Positions 56,883 to 64,000 of a DNA stretch of 64,000 bases are shown here, in pieces. Position 1 is the first letter of the stretch. Every line of letters starts with the position of its first letter. Position numbers and translations under genes: made by a program. Source of the DNA: Burkholderiales bacterium (GTDB lineage Bacteria; Pseudomonadota; Gammaproteobacteria; Burkholderiales; Burkholderiaceae_C); assembly GCA_016185015.1 (NCBI GenBank), contig JACPOI010000001.1, forward strand, positions 26,459 through 90,458, written 5' to 3'. The notes below the pieces were generated by a model. The model ran no database searches. It was given only the letters and a program-made list of their open reading frames with translations, and had not been told where the DNA came from.

Positions 56883-58589
56883 TCACTGGCCCGGGCTGGC
56901 GCCGTCCGGATAACGCTGCCGATCTTCGATGCATATCGCCAACGGCCTGTTCTCCGCCTTCTGGCATTCGAGGTGAATGCACATGGGACGGGTAAAGAAG
57001 TTGGCATCTGCACACAGAACCCTGTCCTGACTCACGGCCGGCTGCTGGGGTGCGGGCGCAGCTGTGGCCTTAGGCGGCGCTTCCGGCGCGGCAGGTCGCG
57101 GACGGGCTCCCGGCTGGCGCTCGTCCTCCCTGGGCGCAGCCTTGACCGGCGGGCGCGGCTTGGGCGCTGGTGGTGTCGTGATCGCAGTGGCGGGCGCCTT
57201 GGGGGCCGGGGTCGCCACGGGTGCGGGCGCGGCCGGCGGCTGCGATGAGACGGCGCCAGCGGAACCGGCATCGCCCGCAGGGCTGGACGACGCTTGTGTA
57301 TCGATCGATGCAGGTACGGCCGCCGGTGCTGGCACGACGACGGACTCCGGATGGGCCATCCTTGGCCGATCACGCAAGGGGCCACTCTCGCCCGCCAGCC
57401 AGCTCCAGAGGAGTGCGCCCCCCAGCAGCAGCGCCAAGCTCAGGCCCACGGGCTTGGCCCAGCGCACGAAGCGGCCGCGGCGCTCACCCGTTTTCGAGGC
57501 CTGGGCGGACGACGCCGTGTGCCGGACGGTCTGCGGCTGGGTGTGCCAGAACTGGCGGGAGTTGTATTCCTCCTCGTCGGCGCGCAACGAGGGGCCAAGT
57601 TCCGCACGCCAGTCGAACTTGCTCAACCGGGGTGAGGCCTTGAGCTTCATCTCGGTGACAAAGGCCGCCAGGTTCTGCGGCCGGTCGGCGGGTTGCACGG
57701 CCAGGGCGTGCTGGATGGTGCGCACGAATTCGTCCGAGTAGGCGAGACCGAAATGCTCCTTCACCGTCGCCACGACGCTGCGCACGGAGGGCAGGCTGTC
57801 GCGCACCACGCGGGCCGTGGCGGGCAGCGGCGGGTCGTTGCGCAGGCAGCTGTAGACCACGGCCGCCAGAGCGTAGAGATCGGTCCAGGGGCCCTGTTTC
57901 AGGTCTTCGGCCTCGGCGTACTGCTCGATCGGCGCGTAGTTGACCTTGAGGATGGCGGTAAGCCGGTGCGACTTGTCGCTGATGGCGCGCCGCGCGGCGC
58001 CCAGGTCCAGCAAGACCGGCGGCCCCATGTCCTGCAGGAAGATGTTGTCGGGGGAGATGTCGCGATGCAGCGCATCGTTGCGGTGCAGCACGTGCAGACC
58101 CTGCAACACGGACCAGAGCACAGCGCGCAGCCACGCTTCGGGCGGTGGCGCAGCCATCTGGCTGCGCGCCTGCTTGAGCGTCACCCCCCTGTAAAGGGGC
58201 ATGACCATGTAGGCCGTGTTGTTGGCTTCCCAGAAGCGGTAGACCTTGACCAGCGAGGGATGGTCGAACTGCGCCAGCAGGCGCGCTTCCGCGATGAAGG
58301 ATTGCAGGCCGGACTGGTAAGTGGCCTGGTCGGCCGAGGAACGCACCGATACCGTGGTGCCGTCCAGCCGGGCAGCCAGCGCCGCGGGCATGTATTCCTT
58401 GATGGCCACGGCACGCTGCAAGGAGGTGTCATAGGCACGGTAGACCAGGCCGAAACCGCCGACGCCCAGCAGGCCCTGTACCTCGAACTCGGCCAGGCGC
58501 GTGCCGGGCGGCAGGGCATCCACGTGCGACACCGGCTGCGCCGGCCTCGGCGCCACGGGCTGGGCAGGATCAACGAGAATATCGGCCAT
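56883..58589 (-). CDS. Membrane Ser/Thr protein kinase with periplasmic Cys-rich tail (copy 2)
   Basis: 568 residues from ATG at 58589; a GTG at 58607 is an alternative, and the same pattern of nearby starts exists in copy 1. The kinase domain is nearly identical in motif order: GVGGFGLVYRA, AIKEYMPAALAARL, HRDISPDNIF and DLGAARRAIS. A membrane span lies near 405 (PVGLSLALLLGGALLWSWLAG). The C-terminal module keeps C-x10-C-x4-C-x10-C within LCADANFFTRPMC and the following stretch. The stalk differs strongly from copy 1, so the duplication is old or the stalk evolves fast. The gene is divergent from rlmJ. Confidence 0.88.
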   Translation of the reverse strand: MADILVDPAQPVAPRPAQPVSHVDALPPGTRLAEFEVQGLLGVGGFGLVYRAYDTSLQRAVAIKEYMPAALAARLDGTTVSVRSSADQATYQSGLQSFIAEARLLAQFDHPSLVKVYRFWEANNTAYMVMPLYRGVTLKQARSQMAAPPPEAWLRAVLWSVLQGLHVLHRNDALHRDISPDNIFLQDMGPPVLLDLGAARRAISDKSHRLTAILKVNYAPIEQYAEAEDLKQGPWTDLYALAAVVYSCLRNDPPLPATARVVRDSLPSVRSVVATVKEHFGLAYSDEFVRTIQHALAVQPADRPQNLAAFVTEMKLKASPRLSKFDWRAELGPSLRADEEEYNSRQFWHTQPQTVRHTASSAQASKTGERRGRFVRWAKPVGLSLALLLGGALLWSWLAGESGPLRDRPRMAHPESVVVPAPAAVPASIDTQASSSPAGDAGSAGAVSSQPPAAPAPVATPAPKAPATAITTPPAPKPRPPVKAAPREDERQPGARPRPAAPEAPPKATAAPAPQQPAVSQDRVLCADANFFTRPMCIHLECQKAENRPLAICIEDRQRYPDGASPGQ

Positions 58590-58658
58590 AACGGATGATT
58601 CTTGCACGGAACGCAGGCGTCCCGGACCCGGCCGCTCCGTCATTAACATCCTATTACC

Positions 58659-59552
58659 ATGTTCAGCTACCGCCACGCCTTCCATGCCGGCAACCACGCC
58701 GATGTGCTTAAGCACACCGTGCTCATTGCCCTGCTGCGCCACCTCACGCAAAAAGAGGCCGCGCTCACCGTGCTCGACACCCACGCCGGCGCCGGGCTCT
58801 ACCGGCTCGACAGCGAGTTTGCCGACACCAGTGGCGAGGCCGTCGAAGGCATCCAGCGCCTGCTGGCCTCCGACAGCGATGAGCCGCTGGCCCCGGCCCT
58901 GCAGGACTACCTGGACCTGATCGCCAGCTTCAACAGCAAGAACAACTGGCGCGTCTACCCCGGCTCGCCCTTCATCATCCAGCGCCTGCTGCGCGAGCAC
59001 GACCTGCTCAAGCTCTACGAGCTGCACCCGACCGATGCCAAGACCCTGGACGCCAATGTGGCGCAGCTCCATGCCGGACGCCAGGTGGTCGTGCTGCGCG
59101 AAGACGGCTTCGGCTGCGTCAACAAGTTCCTGCCCCCGCCCTCGCGCCGCGCGCTGCTGCTGTGCGACCCGAGCTACGAGATCAAGAACGACTATCCACG
59201 CGTGGTGGCCATGGCGACCGAGGCACTCAAGCGCTTTGCCACCGGCACCTATGCCGTGTGGTACCCCATCATTCCGCGGCCTGAGGCGCACGACCTGCCG
59301 CGCAAGCTCAAGACCCTGGCCACCAAGCTCGGCAAGCCCTGGCTGCACGCCACGCTGACGGTCAAGTCGAGCAAGCTGAGCGTGGCCGCCGCCCAGGGCG
59401 AGGCCAAACGCCCCGGCCTGCCTGCCAGCGGCATGTTCGTGATCAACCCGCCGCACACGCTCAAGGGCTTGCTGCAACCGGCGCTGCCGCAACTGGTCAA
59501 GCGGCTGGGCCAGGACCGCAACGCCGGCTTCACGCTGGACAGCGGCGGCTGA
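58659..59552 (+). CDS. rlmJ: 23S rRNA (adenine2030-N6)-methyltransferase RlmJ
   Basis: 297 residues, slightly longer than E. coli RlmJ (280). Signature start MFSYRHAFHAGNHADVLKH; SAM-binding LDTHAGAGLYRL near 45; catalytic DPSYEIKNDY near 170 in place of DPPY. It methylates A2030 of 23S rRNA. It is divergent from the kinase pair and followed 20 bases later by a DMT exporter gene. Confidence 0.93.
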   Translation: MFSYRHAFHAGNHADVLKHTVLIALLRHLTQKEAALTVLDTHAGAGLYRLDSEFADTSGEAVEGIQRLLASDSDEPLAPALQDYLDLIASFNSKNNWRVYPGSPFIIQRLLREHDLLKLYELHPTDAKTLDANVAQLHAGRQVVVLREDGFGCVNKFLPPPSRRALLLCDPSYEIKNDYPRVVAMATEALKRFATGTYAVWYPIIPRPEAHDLPRKLKTLATKLGKPWLHATLTVKSSKLSVAAAQGEAKRPGLPASGMFVINPPHTLKGLLQPALPQLVKRLGQDRNAGFTLDSGG

Positions 59553-59571
59553 GCCGGCACACACCATCGGC

Positions 59572-60471
59572 ATGCACGCCGCTGCCCGACACCGCCTCGC
59601 CCTGGCGCTGCTCTTCATCACACCCGCGCTCTGGGCCGTCAATGCGCTGGTCGCACGCAAGGCCACCGGCGTCATCGAACCGCACCTGCTGGCCTTGCTG
59701 CGCTGGTTGCTGGCCAGCGGGCTGTTCTTCCTGGGCACCCATGCCGAGATCTGGGCGCAACGTCGCCAGGTGCTGGCCGACTGGAAGCATTACCTGGTGC
59801 TCGGCGCCCTTGGCATGTGGATCTGCGGCGCTTGGGTCTATATCGGCGGCCACACCACCAGCGCGGCCAACATCGGCCTCATCTACGCGATCTCGCCGGT
59901 GCTGATCGTGCTGGCCTCGGCCCTGTGGCTGGGTGAAAGTTTCAGCTTGCGCCAAGCCCTGGGCGTGGCGCTGGCCCTGGCCGGCGTGCTGCATGTGGTG
60001 CTCAAGGGGCAATGGGACGCGCTGGCTGCGGTGCAGTTCGTCCCGGGGGACGGCTGGATCCTGGCGGCCACGCTGTCCTGGACCTTGTACTCCCTGCTGC
60101 TCAGGAAATGGCGCAGCCCCCTGGGTCTGGGGGCGCAACTGGCCTTGATCAGCCTGGCCGGCGCCCTGATCAACCTGCCCTTTGCCCTGTGGGAAGTCCT
60201 CACCAGTCCATTACCGGCCGTGACGCCTGAAGGCGGTGTGCTGGCGCTGACCGCTGCCATCATCCCGGGCTTTGGCGCCTACCTGGCGCATTCCTTCATG
60301 CAACGCGAACTCGGCGCGGCCCGGGTCAGCGTGGTGCTCTACCTGAGCCCCATCTATACCGCGCTTCTGGCGTGGTTGGTGCTGGGTGAAGGGCTGAGCG
60401 CTTTTCACCTCTGGGGCATGGCCCTGGTGCTGCCTGGCATCTACCTGGTGACGCGCCATCCAGCGCGCTGA
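59572..60471 (+). CDS. EamA/DMT-family membrane transporter
   Basis: 299 residues with about ten membrane segments in two EamA repeats. The first begins ALLFITPALWAVNALVARKATG; the second starts after about residue 155 (WILAATLSWTLYSLLLRKW). EamA proteins export metabolites or amino-acid derivatives; the substrate cannot be told. It is 20 bases after rlmJ and converges on metF with three bases between. Confidence 0.88.
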   Translation: MHAAARHRLALALLFITPALWAVNALVARKATGVIEPHLLALLRWLLASGLFFLGTHAEIWAQRRQVLADWKHYLVLGALGMWICGAWVYIGGHTTSAANIGLIYAISPVLIVLASALWLGESFSLRQALGVALALAGVLHVVLKGQWDALAAVQFVPGDGWILAATLSWTLYSLLLRKWRSPLGLGAQLALISLAGALINLPFALWEVLTSPLPAVTPEGGVLALTAAIIPGFGAYLAHSFMQRELGAARVSVVLYLSPIYTALLAWLVLGEGLSAFHLWGMALVLPGIYLVTRHPAR

Positions 60472-60474
60472 CGA

Positions 60475-61311
60475 TCAAAGCCCCAGGCGCTTGCAGATCT
60501 CCAGCGTGGCCACGCTCTGGTTCATGCTGTAGAAGTGCAGGGCTGGCGCGCCACCGGCGCGCAACTGCTCGCACAGTTCCGTGACCACGTCCAGGCCGAA
60601 CGCCTTGATCGATGCCGTGTCGTCACCAAAACTCTGCAGGCGCAGGCGGATCCAGCGCGGGATCTCGGCGCCGCACGCGTCACTGAAACGCATCAACTGG
60701 GTGGAACTGGTGATGGGCATGATGCCCGGCACCACGGGCACGGTCACGCCCAGGGCGTCGGCCTCTTCGACGAAACGAAAATAGGCATCGGCGTTATAGA
60801 AATACTGCGTGATGGCGGAGTCGGCACCGGCCTTCACCTTGGTCACGAAGGCCTGCAAATCAGCTGCCGGCGACTTGGCCTGCGGATGGATTTCCGGATA
60901 AGCCGCCACCTCGACGTGGAAATGGTCGCCGGTCTCGGCGCGAATGAAGGCCACCAGGTCGCTGGCGTACTGGAACTCGCCGCCGGCACCATAGCCGCTG
61001 GGCAGATCACCACGCAGCGTGACCAGGCGCTTCACGCCCATGGCCTTCAAGGTGGCCAGGTTCTCGCGCATGGTGGCCTGGGTGGCACCGATGCAGGAGA
61101 TATGCGAAGCCGCGTCCATGCCCTCGGCGAGGATCTCGCGCACGGCAGCAAAGGTGCCCTCCTGGGTGGACCCTCCGGCGCCGTAGGTGACCGAGCAGAA
61201 CTCGGGCTTCAAGGCCTTGAGCTGCTGGCGCACGGCGCGCAGCTTCTCCACGCCCTCGGGCGTCTTGGGCGGAAAGAATTCAATGCTCAGGGGCAGGGGT
61301 TGCAGGCTCAT
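60475..61311 (-). CDS. metF: 5,10-methylenetetrahydrofolate reductase
   Basis: 278 residues from ATG at 61311. The FAD barrel has SIEFFPPKTPEGVEKL at the start, VTYGAGGST near 45, HISCIGATQ near 72 and a GGEFQYASDLV loop near 115. It supplies 5-methyl-THF for methionine synthesis. It follows tlyA by 10 bases and lies downstream of ahcY, so one-carbon and SAH recycling genes are grouped. Confidence 0.94.
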   Translation of the reverse strand: MSLQPLPLSIEFFPPKTPEGVEKLRAVRQQLKALKPEFCSVTYGAGGSTQEGTFAAVREILAEGMDAASHISCIGATQATMRENLATLKAMGVKRLVTLRGDLPSGYGAGGEFQYASDLVAFIRAETGDHFHVEVAAYPEIHPQAKSPAADLQAFVTKVKAGADSAITQYFYNADAYFRFVEEADALGVTVPVVPGIMPITSSTQLMRFSDACGAEIPRWIRLRLQSFGDDTASIKAFGLDVVTELCEQLRAGGAPALHFYSMNQSVATLEICKRLGL

Positions 61312-61321
61312 AGCGGCCTCT

Positions 61322-62080
61322 TCACTTGATGGCGTGGATGAAAAATTCGCGGTTGCCGTCGCCGCCCTCGATGGGCGAGTCAAACCAGTCCTGCACCGCC
61401 AGGTCCAGGGCCGAGCAGGCATCGCGCAGGCGTTGCTCGATCAGCGGGTACAAGGCGGCGTCGCGCACGATGCCGCCCTTGCCCACCTGGCCCGGCTGTA
61501 GCTCGAACTGCGGCTTGACCAGCATCAGCAAATGGCCGCCGGACTTGAGCAGCGGCACCACGGCCGGCAGCACCAGGGTCTGCGAGATGAAGGACAGGTC
61601 CCCCACCAGCAGGTCAAAGCCGGCGTCGAGCACCTCGTCATCAGCCAGGGCCTCGGCGATTGCCTCCGGATCACGCGCATTGACCTTCTCGATGCAGAGC
61701 ACGCGGGGATCGTCGCGCAGGCTGGGGTGCAGTTGCGCCTGTCCCACGTCCAGCCCCACCACCCGCGCGGCACCGGCCTGCAGCAGGCAGTCCGTGAAAC
61801 CGCCGGTGGACTGGCCGACGTCCAGGCAGGTGCGCCCTTGCACCGAGAGACCGACGCGCTTGAGCGCAGCCTCCAGCTTGAGGCCACCGCGCGAGACGTA
61901 GCGGGCTTCGGCGTCGTCGAGCAGGCGCAGTTGCGCGTCGTCGGGGACCTCGTCGCCGTTCTTGACGACGCGTTTCCACGCCTCGCCCTGCAGCCACTCG
62001 ACACCACCTGCGATCAGGCGCTGGGCCTGGGAGCGGGTGCTGGCGAGCTGGCGCTGGACCAGCAGTTGATCAATGCGCAT
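61322..62080 (-). CDS. TlyA-family rRNA 2'-O-methyltransferase
   Basis: 252 residues. The N-terminal S4 domain is MRIDQLLVQRQLASTRSQAQRLIAGG. The FtsJ-like methyltransferase domain has CLDVGQSTGGFTDCLLQAGA near 85 and LVGDLSFIS near 155. TlyA of mycobacteria methylates both 16S and 23S rRNA; members outside that group are also called putative haemolysins. It is next to metF and after ahcY, a neighbourhood that fits a SAM user. Confidence 0.88.
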   Translation of the reverse strand: MRIDQLLVQRQLASTRSQAQRLIAGGVEWLQGEAWKRVVKNGDEVPDDAQLRLLDDAEARYVSRGGLKLEAALKRVGLSVQGRTCLDVGQSTGGFTDCLLQAGAARVVGLDVGQAQLHPSLRDDPRVLCIEKVNARDPEAIAEALADDEVLDAGFDLLVGDLSFISQTLVLPAVVPLLKSGGHLLMLVKPQFELQPGQVGKGGIVRDAALYPLIEQRLRDACSALDLAVQDWFDSPIEGGDGNREFFIHAIK

Positions 62081-62094
62081 GGGTCTTTCGGTAT

Positions 62095-62184
62095 GGCGGT
62101 GTAGCGAGCGGGATGCAGTGCGAGGCGGACGGAGCGCAGGGACCGGAACGTACCTTGGGGTACGTGAGGATCCCGAGCACCGCC
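62095..62184. repeat. Nested palindromic element between ahcY and tlyA
   Basis: The outer arms GGCGGTG (62095-62101) and CACCGCC (62178-62184) enclose an inner perfect hairpin ACGTACC (62148-62154) / GGTACGT (62159-62165) with a TTGG loop. The rest of the 138-base gap has no gene. From memory, similar CGTACC..GGTACGTGAGGATCCCGAG strings recur in Comamonadaceae genomes, so this looks like a REP-type element. I see no second copy in this window. Confidence 0.6.
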
Positions 62185-62218
62185 CAACGACGCAATGCGC
62201 CCGCGCAGTAACCGCCGA

Positions 62219-63646
<1,428 letters not shown>

Positions 63647-63744
63647 GGTGGACTCCAATTCAAAGCTCGTTGAATGCCACCGGATGCAGAGAGTGTGCAG
63701 ACTCACCTCACAGCAAACCAGTGGGTGAGCGCAGTTGGAAGGCA

Positions 63745-63822
63745 GGGCATGCCGCCCTGGGTTCCGAGCCTAACCCGTCGGCCTGGTGAAACAGGCGGGA
63801 CGAGCCGCAACGCTCCTCGGAA
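63745..63822 (-). ncRNA. SAH riboswitch in the ahcY leader
   Basis: On the minus strand the leader carries TTCCGAG (63816-63822) pairing with CTCGGAA (63762-63768) as stem P1. Inside P1 is the conserved GAGGAGCGTTGCGGC stretch and a hairpin GCCTG-TTTCAC-CAGGC flanked by CCCG / CGGG. The 3' GGCGG can pair with CCGCC in the core as the pseudoknot. This matches the SAH-I riboswitch class, which turns on ahcY when SAH rises. The last stem runs into a GC-rich tail ending near 63745. About 100 bases separate it from the start codon. Confidence 0.88.
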
Positions 63823-63829
63823 AAACGTG

Positions 63830-63835
63830 ATTATA
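63830..63835 (-). promoter_or_regulatory. -10 element for the ahcY riboswitch transcript
   Basis: TATAAT on the minus strand, seven bases before the riboswitch P1 stem; transcription would start at or just before the first stem base. A clear -35 is not seen in the expected position. Confidence 0.55.
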
Positions 63836-63869
63836 CGGAGCTTGGCACTTTTGCGCTGGGCTGTGAGCC

Positions 63870-64000
63870 CAAGTTGGTAATGTCACCTTTATCCAAGTTA
63901 GAAATGTCCCCTTATTTTTAAACAGGGGGCATAGATGGACGGGAAAGGGGCATGGATGAGTGTCAAAGAGGCTGGACGTTATGCGGTGATTCAAAGGGTG
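63870..64000 (+). mobile_element. Left end of an insertion sequence (cut by window edge)
   Basis: Two imperfect direct repeats of 23 bases (63870-63892 and 63894-63916) share CAAGTT-x-AATGTC-CCTT-type letters. They are followed by an A+T-rich stretch and a transposase start. Repeated TGTC-containing ends of this kind are binding sites for the transposase in ISNCY/IS1202-like and related elements. The outer boundary is probably near 63842-63870. The element inserted upstream of the ahcY promoter, leaving its -10 intact. Confidence 0.65.
63956..64000 (+). CDS. Transposase N-terminus (partial, right edge)
   Basis: ATG at 63956 follows AAGGGG; 15 codons remain, reading MSVKEAGRYAVIQRV. This is how helix-turn-helix transposases of the ISNCY type begin (recalled, not searched). 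The rest is outside the window. Confidence 0.6.
   Translation, partial: MSVKEAGRYAVIQRV

Noticed and set aside
58590..59738. A long upstream extension of the second kinase frame
   Set aside because: It is antisense to rlmJ, which has clear motifs. The kinase starts at 58589 or 58607.

Overview
The window looks like chromosome of a betaproteobacterium of the order Burkholderiales, most likely family Comamonadaceae. The DNA is GC-rich and densely coded. Several arrangements are typical of that group: dusB-fis-purH, algH-ruvX-pyrR-pyrB-pyrC', a pilGHIJ-chpA twitching cluster beside a rubredoxin gene, erpA-bactofilin-rpsI-rplM, an SAH riboswitch before ahcY, and several tripartite tricarboxylate (TctC) binding proteins. 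The family is inferred from gene content and recalled protein resemblance, not from a database search. I found no rRNA, tRNA or CRISPR array.

Layout. 1-8050 is a reduced-sulfur locus. Leftward, it has a two-gene YeeE/YedE transporter, a secreted Cys-repeat protein, a His-rich unknown and a rhodanese that runs off the left edge, then a thioredoxin-like protein and a SoxH-like metallo-hydrolase. Rightward, it has a full-length YeeE/YedE protein, a monoheme cytochrome c, a flavocytochrome c (FccB/SoxF-type) flavoprotein and a periplasmic DsrE-like protein. An ArsR-family regulator with SqrR/BigR-like cysteines closes it. A 22-base sequence pattern recurs in three of its control regions and is a candidate operator. 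8082-10913 is a divergent iron(III)-type ABC transporter without its binding protein. 10918-15473 holds plsC, a dihydroorotase-like pseudo-enzyme (pyrC'), pyrB, pyrR, ruvX and algH, tightly packed. 15493-16974 is a photolyase.

17009-26587 is the type IV pilus chemosensory cluster, with a 1984-residue ChpA kinase. It is followed by rubredoxin, thiD, hemL, purH, fis, dusB and a YqaA-like membrane protein. 32705-37968 is a complete tctABC transporter with a divergent tctDE two-component system. After ychF (37978-39069) comes a second Tct locus: a gene fusing a PrpF/GalD-type isomerase to a TctC domain without a signal peptide, a normal TctC, and a divergent LysR regulator.

43360-54103 carries MOSC, UbiH-like, DsbC, M61 peptidase, tyrS, M23 peptidase, anmK, erpA, bactofilin and a coiled-coil membrane protein. 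54208-55042 is rpsI-rplM; rplM has an apparent one-base deletion near its 5' end. 55207-58589 contains two tandem membrane Ser/Thr kinases sharing a C-terminal four-cysteine module. 58659-63646 holds rlmJ, a DMT-family exporter, metF, tlyA and ahcY, the last with an SAH riboswitch. The right edge enters an insertion sequence.

The strongest items for follow-up are the Cys-repeat protein and its overlapping partner, the shared motif in the sulfur locus, the PrpF-TctC fusion, the rplM frameshift and the kinase pair with its C-x10-C-x4-C-x10-C tail.
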